Positions 1 through 11,993 of a stretch of DNA of 64,000 bases are shown piece by piece. The stretch's first letter is position 1. Every line of letters begins with the position of its first letter. The stretch is from Geosiphon pyriformis (taxonomy: Eukaryota > Glomeromycota > Glomeromycetes > Archaeosporales > Geosiphonaceae), in assembly GCA_016748015.1 (NCBI GenBank), contig JAAOMT010000627.1, positions 265,357 to 329,356 on the forward strand, given 5' to 3'. The notes below the pieces were generated by a model. That model did not search any database and had not been told where the DNA came from. It saw only the letters and a program-made list of their open reading frames with translations. Position numbers and translations under genes: made by a program.

Positions 1-25
1 CAAAATAACAGTCAAAATTAAAACA

Positions 26-574
26 ATGATACTTATTCCAGAAAACATCAACAATATAACTCAACAATTAGTTGAAAGCTTACAATAATTAAAATCTGAT
101 CTAGAAATCACAGTTAATAGCTTCAAAATAACATACATAAAAAGAACAATAGAAAATCCAAAAACAAGAAAAAAACATAATTTCAAATCATATAATATTG
201 CCAAATATAACAACAAATTTATTAGCAAAGTTATTGAAAAATTAGAGATAGCATTGGGCAATACATTATACTCAAAAGACTCAACTAGAGTGTTTGACAA
301 AACAACTATCCAACTATTAGAACCTTTCATTGGAAAAACCAACACTACATTCCATTCAAAAACAGTTTACAGAATTTTCAAAGCATTTGAAAACTGTCAC
401 AAATTATTGTTGGACCCAACCATGAACATAATAACAACTAACAGTATTGGATGACTTACCAACTCGCAATTTCAAGAATTACAACAACAAATTAATAACA
501 CAGTATTGAACCACTATAGTAACTTAGAATTTATTGAAGAAATTAACTTCGATTTCAACAGAGCTCAATCTTGA
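26..574 (+). pseudogene. ORF3 of gypsy-E, interrupted by two stops
   Basis: Function unknown. From the ATG at 26 the frame runs to TGA at 572-574 with internal stops TAA at 86-88 and TGA at 452-454, giving about 180 residues if both are ignored. The product is polar, Lys/Asn-rich and probably helical, with no membrane segment. It aligns with gypsy-A ORF3 (LGNTLYSKDS against LGRKLNIQEL) and more weakly with B and C (IGKTLYERKL). It ends 13 nt before the LTR, next to the polypurine tract. Both internal stops are consistent with C-to-T or G-to-A change of Gln and Trp/Arg codons. Confidence 0.7.
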
Positions 575-587
575 AAGGAGGGGATAG
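571..587 (+). other. Polypurine tract of gypsy-E
   Basis: A purine-rich run (GAAAGGAGGGGATAG) sits directly before the LTR start TGTTACG. It is the expected primer site for plus-strand DNA synthesis and fixes the LTR boundary. Confidence 0.75.
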
Positions 588-1454
588 TGTTACGATTTAA
601 GAATTTAGCAAAAAGAATCATAAAAATAATACAAACTATTCAATCATAATATAGCACAGTAATAATCTTAGAAAGATAATGATTAACATAGTAGCAAACA
701 CCATCTCGCGATAATGACAAGCACCAGTTCACAATAGCAGCCAACACCAACTGGTGATAGCAGCAAACACCAGGTTGAAATATCAAAAAGAAAGTATTTT
801 CTCGTAGAACTACAAACATGTATATATATAGTAGTTTTAATATTGAGAAATAATCAATCAAGTAATAAAAATCATAACTTATCAAGCAACAGATCCAATT
901 TTATCCAACAAACTCCACTTTAAATCATACTTTCAAATTAAATATCCCAAGAAACCTTTAAAAATCAAAAAGAAATGAAAAAAATATTTAAAACGGAACT
1001 ATCACAACCCAAAGTATTAAGAAACTTACTTGTATTATTTATTGAATGAAACTATCATTTATCAACTGAATCCCTTGGAAGAATAATCCTTGATCAAGAT
1101 TATTCACGTTGTTACTAATTGATAAAAGTTTTATTGTGAGAATTAGAAAAGTGCTAAAGACCATTAACATTCTGTGTTTCTAGATTAGAGAAACACATCA
1201 GGCAATTGCAAGGATAGCCTCAGAGAAGACTCCAGACAGTGGGTAGATTTCAGTTCAGCCTCTGAGAAGGAGTACATAAATACATACAACAATCAAGAAT
1301 TAAAGAATAACTTACATTGCAACAGTAAAAAAAAAAGCCTTCAGTGTAACAGTGACATTATCACACAAATAGAATTGAGGAACTCACGAAAGACTGATTG
1401 CAATTAAAGCGGAATATCAGCAATTAAATATAACAAGAAAACCATCCTGTAACA
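588..1454 (+). repeat. 3' LTR of gypsy-E (867 bp)
   Basis: It begins TGTTACGATT and ends with TAACA, the TG...CA signature of LTRs. A second copy of the same family lies at 2707-3574 (868 bp) and differs mostly by transitions. The short minus-strand open frame at 640-885 is also present in the other copy. I treat it as chance, because it has no codon or domain support. Confidence 0.93.
690..830 (+). promoter_or_regulatory. U3 short tandem repeats and TATA box, LTR family E
   Basis: Four imperfect units of about 20-24 bp, each containing the core GCA(A/G)(A/C)(A/C)ACCA, run from 690 to 776. A TATA-like TATATATATA follows at 821-830. The layout (repeats, then TATA, then a presumed start about 30 nt downstream) matches an RNA polymerase II LTR promoter. 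The same arrangement is in the second LTR near 2809-2950. The role as enhancer and promoter is inferred. Confidence 0.55.
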
Positions 1455-4400
1455 TCGGCAAAATGTACGCCAACTAACAATAGAACCATTTTTGTCCAGA
1501 AGTTGGTCATCATATGCCACACCAGCAATTTTCAAGGAGCGAACCACATTGAAATACAAAGGATCACCCAATACCAATAACATTGGGAAATGGCCAGAAG
1601 AGCGAAAGGCACAGGGAATTCTGTTATCCAAAGACAGCTTGTTGTCAAGAAATATACGAACCACACCTGCTAGAAAATTGTTTGAAGTGTTCACTCTTAG
1701 CTTAACAAGATATTGCAGAGGATTCAACGGAGCCCAGCACAAAACCTGCAAATCCAAAATTCGATGTTCGAACAGTCAGCCAAGAATTCCAAAAGAATTC
1801 ACAAACTGCACAACAGAAGCCATCTTGCATTCAGCTTGCAACTGTTCAAAAGATTTCAGCCCATAAAGAGAAGGGTGGTGCAATACCTCATTGGAAAAGT
1901 CTCTTGGCAAATTGGCTTTCGACCTAAGACCTCTTCTAATCAGAATGTCCCATTTTAGACAAACAGCTTTGGAAACAAAACTAAACTGCATTCGATAACT
2001 GACTATGGACTGCAAAACAGCTGAAACCAGATAAGAGAATTGTTTATCAGAGACAGCCTTCCAGAGAACCATATTTGAGAAGAACCTAATATTTGAATTG
2101 GCTTTGGTAAGACTCAGCTTAGACAAACCATCAGTGGACAAGAAAATACCCAAATATCGATGACTTACACCAGGATTGGCAACAGCGATAGCCTGGCCAT
2201 TAATGGATAAAACAGGAACCTCCACTCTTTTGTTGATAGGAATGGCAACCGTCTTCTCATTGTTTATGTTAATGTCATTGATGAGGAAAAACTCATTGGC
2301 CACATTAAGAATGTGCTGTGTAGAGGCTTGTCCATTATTCACCCAAATAGTGTCATTGACAAAGACACCAGCCATGAAAAAAGAGGTCATACCCCCACTA
2401 GTCTCAATTCTTCCAGTCTTCGACACAAAATTTGAATTGATCTGATAACCACACAAATGATCTTGTTTCGCAACTTCACATAACAAAGGGTCATAAAAAA
2501 TTTTCCATAGAAGAGGTGAGAAAACTTCACCCTGATCCAAACCATCAAGAACTTTGTATCCATCAGAAAGGCCAAAATTTGTCATGACTCTGTTGAAGTG
2601 ACTGTTGTGAATGTTGCCAAAAAACTTGATAAACTTGCTGCACATTTTGATATGGTGTAAACTAGTTTCTAAATAAGACCAACTGACAGAGTCATATGCT
2701 TTGTGCTGTTACGGTTTAAGAATTTAGCAAAAAGAATCATAAAAATAATACAAACTATTCAATCATAATATAGCACAGTAATAATCTTAGAAAGGTAATG
2801 ATTAACATAGTAGCAAACACTATCTCGCAATAGTGGCAAGCACCAGTTCACAATAGCAGCCAACACCAACTGGTGATAGCAGCAAGCACCAGGTTGAAAT
2901 ATCAAAAAGAAAGTATTTTCTTGTAGAACTACAAACATGTATATATACAGTAGTTTTAATATTGGGAAAGGATCAATCAAGTAATAAAAATCATAACTTA
3001 TCAAGCAATAGATCCAATTTTATCCAACAAACTCTACTTTAAATCATACTTTCAAATTAAATATCCCAAGAAACCTTTAAAATCAAAAAGAAATGAAAAA
3101 GAATATTTAAAACTGAACTATCACAACCCAAAGTATTAAGAAACTTACTTGTATTATTTATTGAATGAAACTATCATTCATCAACTGAATCCCTTGGAAG
3201 AATAATCCTTGATCAAGATTATTTATGTTGTTACTAATTGATAAAAGCTTTATTGTGAGAATTAGAAAAGCGCTAAAGAGACCATTAACATTCTGTGTTT
3301 CTAGATTAGAGAAACACATCAGGCAATTGCAAGGATAGCTTCAGAGAAGACCCCAGACAGTGGGTAGATTTCAGTTCAGCCTCTGAGAAGGAGTACATAA
3401 ACACACACAACAATCAAGAATTAAAGAATAACTTACATCACAACAGTAAAAAGAAAGCCTTCAGTGTAACAGTGACATTATCACACAAATAGAATTGAGG
3501 AACTCACGAAAGACTGATTGCAATTAAAGCGGGATATCAGCAATTAAATATAACAAGAAAACCATCCCATAACAGTGCATGTCTTGAAGAACTAGCCAAA
3601 GTTTGTGGCCTTTTTCCAAAGCATCCTTCACAATTGAACCCACAGCTGAAATTGGTAACTGAGTGAAAGTGCCTTTAAGGACAGAAAAGTTGTTATTACA
3701 GAGGACATCAAACCTACTACAAGCAAGAAAGATTCTGTCTGAGAAAACTTTTGACAGAATCTTCCTTGTCATCTCAATCAATGCAATAAGACGTGTATTC
3801 GACAAGACACTATCCCAATCATAAGACTTAGGAATCATGGACATCCAGGCTTCTTTCCAATGGACTAGAACATTACCAAAACACAAACAAGAGTTCAGCA
3901 AAGACAACAAACACTCCAAAACCAAGCAGCCAGTGTGTTTTCAAAGTTCATTGGTGATACCAGACAAACCAGCAGCTTTGCCATCAGGAAGATTGCTTAT
4001 AACCAAAGACATCTCACACATGGTAATATCACACATAACCAGACTGAAGACACTATTATTAACATAAGCCAAAGAGATATATTGTTGTGCCCAGGGACCA
4101 GACAAGACAGGAAGAGCATTCCACTTCCTGGTCCAATTTACCATGATGTCATCAACTTTGAGCTTCACTTCTTTAGGTTCCAAAATAAGAAAATCACCAA
4201 CAACTAAATGGTCCAGAACGACTTTGCGAAAGGGCCACTCCAAGATGCTCCAAATCATCCCACTTTTGTCTGTCTCAAACTTTTCCATACACTTATCAAT
4301 TGCATCTCTAATAGCAGATCTTTTGGCCACCTCAGATTCACAATATTTGGACTTTCTATATTGTTTTCTAACTTTTAAAAGATGACTTATCAAGCCAGCA

Positions 4401-5523
4401 GAACCCACACCATTCCCGACCATACCAAAAACTTTGGAAGCTTCGGAAGGGTCAACCTTGAACCAAGTGTCAGCCAGACGATCAAAGCCCAAAGTATCAT
4501 CCCGTCTCAGCATTTTTAATAACTTGACAACCAAAAGCTCCAACCTGGAAAATTTAGAAGAGAGTCTATTCTTAGCACAATCAAATTCACTATACCAATG
4601 TCTTGAAAAAATTTTTTCAGCAGAAGCAGTCATGGCATCAGCTAGCATCCCCCACATTCCATCTAAGTTGCCACCATCTTCAGCCATCTTGAACCTATCC
4701 AGAGAACCCAAAAGCACACACTCAGAAAGATCCTTAAAATACGCCCATTTTTTCTCATTAGTATCCTTAATCTTAAACTTCCAGCAATCCTTATTAGCAT
4801 GTTTGCGGATGCTATTCAAACGAGCATCCAGAAAACCACCCAATCCAATAGACATCAACACAGTTAAGTAATCCATGTCAAAAAATTCTGAGACAGAACT
4901 AACATCACGATCCACAACCGCTGAGATCAAAGAGTCACTAACTAGAATGTAATCCAAAACCTTGCTAACACCTCTTGAGTTGTTCCAAGTCAGAATCCTA
5001 GCTAGAAAGTGACCACCAAAAACATTAACTAAACCCAAACCTAAACATTTCCTAAGACTTGCCCCCTTGACTGAATTGTTTTCATTGAAGTCCTCACTCA
5101 AAACAACAAAAGAACTCTTGTTGACAGTATCAGCAATGAATGAATTAATAACAGAAGCCTGAACAAAATAGTCACCACCAGATACACAGACATAAAGCCC
5201 AATGACAGACACAGAAAGCTTGTTCTTGAACAAAAGGCGAATTGAAAGAACCCTGCCCTTCACCTCCTCGACTTTGGAAACATGATGAACCAGAAAATCA
5301 TTTACAAAAATAGCCACACCAGCCCCACAAAACCCAACATCCAGACCAGATGTGAAAACCCAAACACCCTCAAATTTTTTCATAATTCATGGTTGTGAAC
5401 TGGAACACAACTTGGTTTCCATAACAATTGAGATCAAACTACTAGATTTCTTATGCCAGCAAAAAATGTCCTCTTGCTTTGCAGAATTGTTCATTCCCCT
5501 AACATTACATGTAGCAATTTTCT
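1455..5523 (-). pseudogene. LINE-1 ORF2, endonuclease-reverse transcriptase, split and mutated
   Basis: The coding order on the minus strand is an endonuclease/exonuclease/phosphatase domain (CNVRGMN, then METKL carrying the catalytic Glu), a linker, then RT (GKAAGLSGI, LVLQDM, KAYDSVSW, GLDQGEVFSPLLW). The RT active site reads FVNDTIWV, so the first Asp of the usual xxDD has become Asn. Stops occur at Trp or Arg codons: TGA after SSSQP, TGA after GITNEL where LINE-2 has TGG, and TGA after GILG where LINE-2 has Arg. A solo LTR splits QDM-HKAYDSV. Gypsy-E cuts the ORF after SWRTFCR, before RNase H. Confidence 0.88.
2707..3574 (+). repeat. Solo LTR of family E with 4-bp target duplication GTGC
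   Basis: It is an 868-bp copy of the LTR at 588-1454, starting TGTTACGG and ending CATAACA, with no internal sequence on either side. The flanks are GTGC at 2703-2706 and GTGC at 3575-3578. Removing the LTR and one GTGC restores LINE-1 ORF2 exactly (LVLQDM followed by HKAYDSV). A full element therefore integrated and later lost its body by LTR-LTR recombination. Confidence 0.93.
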
Positions 5524-5535
5524 AAATAAAACTGG

Positions 5536-7485
5536 TCATTGTGATGAAGAGATAACCGAAGAACCCAAGCCAGCACATAACTGATTCAACTTAGCCAAAA
5601 TCGAACCAACAGAGATGTCAAGGGCAACCAGCTTCGATTCCAGACCACCAACCTTAGAAGTCAGGACTTTAGAACTGCTCAGACCCAATAGTGAACTGGT
5701 AACACCTGGAGAGAAAGAAGTAGGCTGAACAAAAGAATCATCAACTGCCATGTCAAAATCCAAGTTGGGGTTTGCAACCACAAGAGGAACAGAGGTTGGG
5801 GACTGAGAAACTATCACAGAAGGAGCCAATTGAGAGGAAGGCGCCAAGGGTGCCGAACTAATATTGTCAAGACAAGAAAGAATGTTCAAAATTTGTTTAA
5901 ACAGAAGCTCTACAGAGCATTCTAGAAGCACTAAGCGAGTACTCATAGAAAAATTGACCACAGGTAAAGGAGGGAGCACCCCACCTGAACTCAAATCACC
6001 AGAAAGTGGAGAACCGGAACCAGAACCAGCATGAAAACCATGAGAGACTGAAGCAACTGAGACCACTTGAGCCCAAAATTTGTCACCAAAGGCAACAGGA
6101 CGAGAGATCAGCACATTTTTCTTTACATACAATTTGGCCAGCTGGAGACGAGTATCAGGGTTGGTAGGCCTTATAAAAAACTTTGAAGATTTGAAAACTG
6201 ACACAACCTCAGCATTACATTCCAAGGCAGAATGACTAAACTTCCCACACCGTTCACAGCGAACCAAATTCAGTCTAGCCCATGAGAGTTTCACACCACC
6301 AAGGATCAGTTCCGTGCAAAAAGCTGACTCCAAAATCTCATCAGAATCAAAACACACAACAGCACAGCAGACCCTATTACCAGTTTCCAATGACCAATTT
6401 ATGACACAAGTTTTTCCACCAGCCCCTTCAAGAAAATCCCCAAGATCATAAGCAGTAGTTCTTACTGGTAAAGTAAACAAAAGTGCTCTGAACTGGTCCC
6501 TAGACACCCAAGTTTCACAATTGCCCACTGCCATAGTCACATGAACCGAGTCTTTACCAATCAGGAAGGACCACCTAGCAGCCAAAGACACAGCCTGTTC
6601 CAATTCAGCAAATTTCACCACAGCCTTTTGCCATAAACCAATCAACTGGATTTTGATCGACTTAATTTTTCCAAACTTGAATACTGTGGTGACGATCATT
6701 TCCTTTGGCATATCCATGGGAATTTCCTTGATTACTATGGCCTGATCTGAGCATATTCCTTGTCTCTTAAGATTACTGTTTACTATGATATTATTTTCCC
6801 TGGCCAATGACATGGCCTTTTCCATGCTCTCAGGCAAAGTAAACATTGATCGAATAATCTTTTCAAATTTTAAGGGGGTAGTGGCCCCCCCAAAACCATT
6901 GATACTTGAAAATAATTTCCTTATGACCTGAGTTTTAGCCATTGCCAATTTCTCTTCTACAGCCGAAAGATTGATGTCCAAAGTGAAAGATTTCTTCACA
7001 GCTACTTCCACCTGAGTTTTAACAATTTTGGGGTCCACCCACACCTTTTCCAAAGAGAAAAACAAACGAGGAGGAAGAGAAACTTCCTCTTCATCATCCA
7101 TGTCATAATTAATAGAGCTGAGAAGGGAACTGATAGCTGCACCAGTATTGAAATGCTTCGCATTAGGTGTATTCATTTGGGAGTTAGAAGTGGCTTTACC
7201 ATCAGAGGCCTCTCCATCTGTATCCATGCTAGTAAGTTGTCTGTCTACACTAACAGGCCCACCATCTTTGAGATTTTTATCCGCACTTGAAAGTTTGACA
7301 CCACTGAGAGGCTTTTTGACTTTTTGAGTCAAACCACCACCAACTGAACCAATGGTCAAGACTCTGGCAGACCTTTTCTTAGTACTAAGACCACTCATAG
7401 TGGCAGCTGGTCCAACAACAAAAGGGTTTGATTCTTGTGAAATAGTGGAAGACAGTATGCAAAAAACAGAAAAAACTTTTTTCAA
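5536..7485 (-). CDS. LINE-1 ORF1, Gag-like RNA-binding protein with RRM-like region and CCHC knuckle
   Basis: This 649-residue frame is uninterrupted, the only full-length uninterrupted LINE frame in the window. Residues about 248-305 resemble an RRM fold (start AIVIKEIPMD). Residues about 405-425 hold a zinc knuckle, CERCGKFSHSALEC (C-x2-C-x4-H-x4-C). The N-terminal quarter is low-complexity Ser/Lys-rich and the C-terminus is Ser/Pro/Val-rich. ORF1 proteins of this kind coat LINE RNA. The first ATG at 7485 is used, but a second Met 29 residues on (before SGLSTKKR) is equally plausible. The stop lies about 15 nt before ORF2. Confidence 0.85.
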   Translation of the reverse strand: MKKVFSVFCILSSTISQESNPFVVGPAATMSGLSTKKRSARVLTIGSVGGGLTQKVKKPLSGVKLSSADKNLKDGGPVSVDRQLTSMDTDGEASDGKATSNSQMNTPNAKHFNTGAAISSLLSSINYDMDDEEEVSLPPRLFFSLEKVWVDPKIVKTQVEVAVKKSFTLDINLSAVEEKLAMAKTQVIRKLFSSINGFGGATTPLKFEKIIRSMFTLPESMEKAMSLARENNIIVNSNLKRQGICSDQAIVIKEIPMDMPKEMIVTTVFKFGKIKSIKIQLIGLWQKAVVKFAELEQAVSLAARWSFLIGKDSVHVTMAVGNCETWVSRDQFRALLFTLPVRTTAYDLGDFLEGAGGKTCVINWSLETGNRVCCAVVCFDSDEILESAFCTELILGGVKLSWARLNLVRCERCGKFSHSALECNAEVVSVFKSSKFFIRPTNPDTRLQLAKLYVKKNVLISRPVAFGDKFWAQVVSVASVSHGFHAGSGSGSPLSGDLSSGGVLPPLPVVNFSMSTRLVLLECSVELLFKQILNILSCLDNISSAPLAPSSQLAPSVIVSQSPTSVPLVVANPNLDFDMAVDDSFVQPTSFSPGVTSSLLGLSSSKVLTSKVGGLESKLVALDISVGSILAKLNQLCAGLGSSVISSSQ

Positions 7486-7536
7486 AAATATGATTCTTTT
7501 TCAGAAATTTGGGATGAAGGAGAGAAAGAAGTTTTT

Positions 7537-10045
7537 ACTGTGATATCCCAGTTTTAATAAAATTAAACTGTTTAAATATTGGTTTTAGTTTCTTTTGTTT
7601 TTTCTTTAATAACTAATTTTTTAAAAAAAATTATATATATAATATTAAAAAATGTTTTTATAAAACAAAATAATATTGTAAATTAACACAAAATAATAAA
7701 TAATTTAATTTTAATTATTATTAAAACAAAGTTTAAAAATAATGTTAATTCTTAAATTAAAAACAAATTTAATAAATTTATGTATTTATATTAGAATTGA
7801 ATTTAGGTTTTTAAATTTTTAAGATTATAATTATTATAAATAATAGTTTGATTAAATATGTTTTAAAAATTTTAAAAATTTTTAATTAACTTTTTTCAGT
7901 TTATTTGTTATTTAAAAACAATTTTTAATTATAATTGTTGGTTATATATTAAAACATTTTATATTGTAAAATTAAATTAAACTTTAAACATTAATTTTTC
8001 ATTATTATAATAATTAAAATAATATATTTATTGTTTTAAAAAATAATTTAATAAAAATAACATTAAAAACAATACTAGTTTTAAATAATGCTTTAATTTT
8101 AAGTTGTTTAACTCTTTTATTAACATTTTTATAATAAAAATTCCAACTTAATACAATTTTAAAAGAGTTTAAAAAATTATTAATTATATTTTTATTAATA
8201 AATTTTTGTTAACTGCTATTATTAAATATTATATATATAAAGTTTTTAATTTTTTTAATATTAATTATAAAATTATTTTTGTTTTTATTAAATATATATT
8301 TTAATATATTATATAAATAAATCAATTTAAAAATGTTAATACAGATAATAAAATTAATTTAATAATTTATAGCTAAAAAGTAATTTTAATATTATGTAAA
8401 TTTTTTTACAAACTATTTTATACTTATTTATTAATAAAATTTTTAACAAGTTTTGGATTAAAAGTTTTGATAATAGTAAAAATAAACAGTTATTTAAATT
8501 ACAAACTAAAAGTTTTAATATTTAAAATTATTAAAAAATTAAAATTAAAATCAAATTTTAAGTTTAAATAACTTTTAAATATTTAGATAATAGTTAATAA
8601 AACTAATGTTTTTGTAATTTAAATTATATTAAATAATAATTCAAGTATTATTAATATATATTTTTTTATTTTATATATAAAAAAAAGATATAAAGTTTTT
8701 AAATATTACAGATATTTATACTTTTTTTTATAATTAAAGAAACAATTTACAGATTAAACAAATATTTAAAAGATTTAAAAACATATATAACACCAAATTA
8801 TTATAATATTTTCAAAGTTTATTAGAAATACCAAACAGATGAATAGCTTTTTTATTAAAGAGCTTTTTAATTATATTTAATATTTTATTAACTAATTATT
8901 TTTATGACTTTAAAAAAAATATTATAAATATTAATACTATTACAAATTAAAAATACTATTTAAGACTGTTTTTTTTATTTAATTTTTTATAATATTGTTT
9001 ATTTTAGATTTAATATTATCAAAAACTTAAAACTAATTCATTATTTATAACCAAATAATTCAAAATTATTTTTTAAAATAAATATTTTAAAATATTTTTA
9101 ATTATATAATTTTTATTGGTTGTAAAATTTTCTATTTGTTTAGAAATAACAAATTTGATTTTAATTTTTTTTATTTTTAATAATTTTACAAACTTAAATA
9201 CATGATAAAATTTCTTTATATTATATAAAACAGAATAAATATTATCAAAATTAATATTAATATTTAAGAAAACTTAAATATAATCAGTCTTATTATTATT
9301 AAAAAACTTTCAACAATTTATTAACAAATCAAACTTTGTATTTAGCTTAATTTGTAAAGCTTTAATAATTTTAGACACCAGAATTTTTAATTTGTATAAT
9401 TTAAATAAAAGCTTAATAAAAACATTATTATATTTTTTATATTATAATTTAGAAAAAACTTTATTTATTAAAAAATAAATTATTTTATAAATTATATTTT
9501 ACATAGTATACAAATTCAAAAACCACTTTAAAATAACAAAATTAATGTAAAATAACATAAAATTAGCCAATATAGTATTTTTAAATTAAAATTATTTAGT
9601 ATTATTTATATTTTTAATATTAAACTTTTATTAATTTTTATTTGTCTGTTTACAAAAAAAATTCAACTACATATTTAAAAGTCTATTCAAATTAATAGAA
9701 ACAAATACAGCTTAAAAATTAATACCAAAAAATTATCAACACTTATTACATCTTAATTAATTATTATATTAATAAAATTAACAAAAACAAAAATAAAATT
9801 AATTGTCTTTTTTATATTTTTGAAATTTTTTTACATAATAGTCTTAACAGTCATGCTTTTTATCAAAAAATTAACTAAATTTAAATTTAAAAATTTCTTA
9901 AAACTAATATTTTTTTAAGATTTAAGTTTATTAAAATTACAAAAAAAAATTTATTAATAGTTTTAACAATTAGTGTATTAATATTTCTTATTTAGGCAAA
10001 ATATATAATTATAATAGTATTAATATTGTTATTAACAGAAGAATA
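7537..10045. other. 2.5-kb extremely AT-rich tract between divergent LINE-1 and LINE-3
   Basis: It is almost purely A and T, with runs of TTTAATA and TTAAAA, and has no long ORF, RNA gene or recognisable repeat. It separates the 5' ends of LINE-1 (minus) and LINE-3 (plus). Since the AT-rich block at 26772-27671 proves to be a decayed LTR, this block may also be decayed transposon sequence, but I could not match it to any element here. Confidence 0.6.
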
Positions 10046-10190
10046 AAAAACTTTTTTCTTTCTTTCATCCTAAATTCCAAAAAAAGAGTCAAAAAGTTTT
10101 TTTGAAAAAAGTTTTTTTACCATTTAGTATAATAAATCAAAACCATTTTTGCTTAATTATGAAACCACTATTGGCTGTAGTATTGCTGTT

Positions 10191-11967
10191 ATAAAGAAAG
10201 TTGTTAAAAGCTCTGGTTTTGATGCTAATAGCAGGAATGTTGTTTCTAAGAAAAAAAAAAGAGTGGTGTATTAAAGAATAATACTGTTTATGGTGTGATT
10301 TCTACTAAAGAGATGGTTAAAAGTTCTTGGAATTCTAAGACTGGAAATACAACAGAATCTGATAGTATTGATATGGAGGAAGAGTTTCTAATAAAAAAAA
10401 GCAGTGTGAATTATGGTGAAAAGAATGTGTTCATTGAAAGTAATTCTGGTCAGATGCCAAAAGAACTGAGATTGGTAATAAAAAAAGCTTTGAAGACATT
10501 TTTAGAAAAGATAAATTTTTTGGTTAATAATAATAATAATATTTTTTTGAATACTCCTGTGGTCTTTCTCTCTTCTTTGAAAAATTTGGTCAATATATCT
10601 ATCAAAAAGTTATTTGGTTTAGATATTGAGCTTAATAAAATTGCTAGAAAATTTTTTCAAATAAATTAAATTTTGTCAAAAAATTCTTTTCTGGTATAAT
10701 TGGTTTTGGAAGGCCTCTATTTTTTCAAAATTTGGTGGAATCATTTAGGCTTCTTTTACCTCTAAAAAAGCAATGATAGATGTAACTAAACTAGAATATT
10801 ATGATAAACACCAATCTTAAACACCTTGTTAACAATCATATAAATTAAACAATTATGTTGAAAAAAATTCCAGTAAGAACATTTGTTAAGGCTGTACATA
10901 CTACTATATCTGAATTTGGCATTATTAAATTAATTAAGATACAACTAATAGGTCTGTAACAGAAAGCAATCATCAAATTAAAAGATCAGAATTAGGCTGA
11001 TTTTTTGGCTTTTAAATGGTTTATTATCATTGGAAAAGATGTTGTTTGGGTAGCCAGAGCTGATTTCAATAACCAAACATGGGACTCCAAAGATGAGTTT
11101 AAGGCTTTGCTCTATACACTTCTAATAAGAATAACTGTTCATAATATTTGGAAATTTATTGGCTCTGTTAGTAAAAAAACTTGTGTTATTAATTGTAATT
11201 CTGTTAATTACATCTGTGCTTACTATATCACTGTGTGTTTTGGCTTTGAGTTGGACATGGCCAATGTAATAGCTGTAACTCCTGTTATAAAAAGAGTTGG
11301 TTTCTGTTGGTTGCATTTATTTTTGGCTGTATGTTCTGTTTGTAAGATTTCAGGTTATACATTTCTTATTTGCAAATCAGAAAGGGTGTCATTAACTCTA
11401 AAGAGCAAAAAGACTCCCTTTTTAGCTTGAAATCAATTCAGATTGGCTAAGATTTATGAAAAAAAGTCTGCACTCATTCTCTATTCTTTAGTTTTTGGTG
11501 ATAAAACTTAGACATCAGTAGTAAACACTCCCTTTATGAACATATTTCTTGGTAATAAACCATGTCTTGGTTCCATTAATGATGGTAAATCTCCTTTTTC
11601 TGTTGTAAATAAATTGGAAATATGTTTGGTCAGTATTAAGAACAGTTTTGCCAGCCTTGTAAAACAAATTGATGAGTTGATTAAGAGATTAAAATTATTT
11701 GTGCTGGCAGTTTTCTAGCCTAGTCTTGGATGTCAGCTGCTGATAACCCCTTTATTACAGAATCATATAGGTAATGTAGTAATAAGAAAAGACTCAAATA
11801 AAGCCACTGGTGGCAAGACTGCTATAGTTTTGGGCTCATTTGTTTCTTCTGAGATTGTTAAATTAGAAAACATGTTGGAAGATTTTTTTGCTTTGGTGCT
11901 GAGTTTGTTGACACACTTTGATAGTTTGGTTTTAACTGGTGGTGCACTTCCCATATCTCTTTCTTAA
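10191..11967 (+). pseudogene. LINE-3 ORF1 remnant
   Basis: It is homologous to LINE-2 ORF1 along its length, in pieces. The N-terminal Lys/Ser-rich segment lies at 10295-10669. The RRM-like region near 10860-11030 contains MLKKIPVRTF-like sequence with stops. The downstream region at 11005-11430 includes FIGSVSKKTCVIN and a damaged zinc knuckle (CSVCKISGYTFLIC, with Tyr where His is expected). The C-terminal coiled segment is at 11536-11967. The start codon equivalent to LINE-2 position 47954 is ATA. Several stops and frameshifts make it non-functional. Confidence 0.8.
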
Positions 11968-11993
11968 TAAGTTGTTTAGTTTGAAAGATTGCC

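Larger units (their letters stand above)
1..1454 (+). mobile_element. Gypsy-E, 3' end of a Ty3/gypsy LTR retrotransposon
   Basis: This is the last part of the internal region (ORF3 and polypurine tract) followed by a complete 3' LTR. The rest of the element lies left of the window. ORF3 resembles the last ORF of gypsy-A, B and C further right, which sets family and orientation. The sequence right of the LTR (from 1455) is minus-strand LINE-1 ORF2, so the element landed inside LINE-1. The missing C-terminal part of LINE-1 (RNase H and 3' UTR) should lie beyond the left end of this element. Confidence 0.85.
1455..7536 (-). mobile_element. LINE-1 copy, non-LTR retrotransposon interrupted by LTR insertions
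   Basis: This minus-strand element shares gene order and protein similarity with LINE-2 (47815-54561). The 5' end near 7536 matches the 5' ends of LINE-2 and LINE-3 (shared start AAACTTCTTTC, then CTTCATCC). ORF1 is intact. ORF2 is split by a solo LTR at 2707-3574 and cut at 1454 by gypsy-E. Taking out the 872 bp of LTR plus one target duplication rejoins ORF2 in frame. About 5.2 kb of a roughly 6.7-kb element is visible. Confidence 0.9.

Noticed and set aside
690-776. Short spaced repeats that could recall a CRISPR array
   Set aside because: The units are degenerate, the spacing is irregular, the context is an LTR U3 region, and the organism is eukaryotic.
640-885. Minus-strand 81-codon open frame inside LTR E, repeated at 2759-3004
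   Set aside because: Its presence in both copies reflects LTR identity. It has no domain or start context and lies across the U3 repeats and TATA.
5523-5536. Stop codon at the same place before ORF2 in LINE-1 (TAG), LINE-2 (TAA) and LINE-3 (TGA), which could suggest readthrough
   Set aside because: ORF2 most simply starts at the following Met (MCNVRGMN), so these stops lie in the inter-ORF spacer and need no special decoding.
7537-10045. Possible mitochondrial or organellar insertion because of the AT content
   Set aside because: No organellar gene, tRNA or rRNA fragment is visible.
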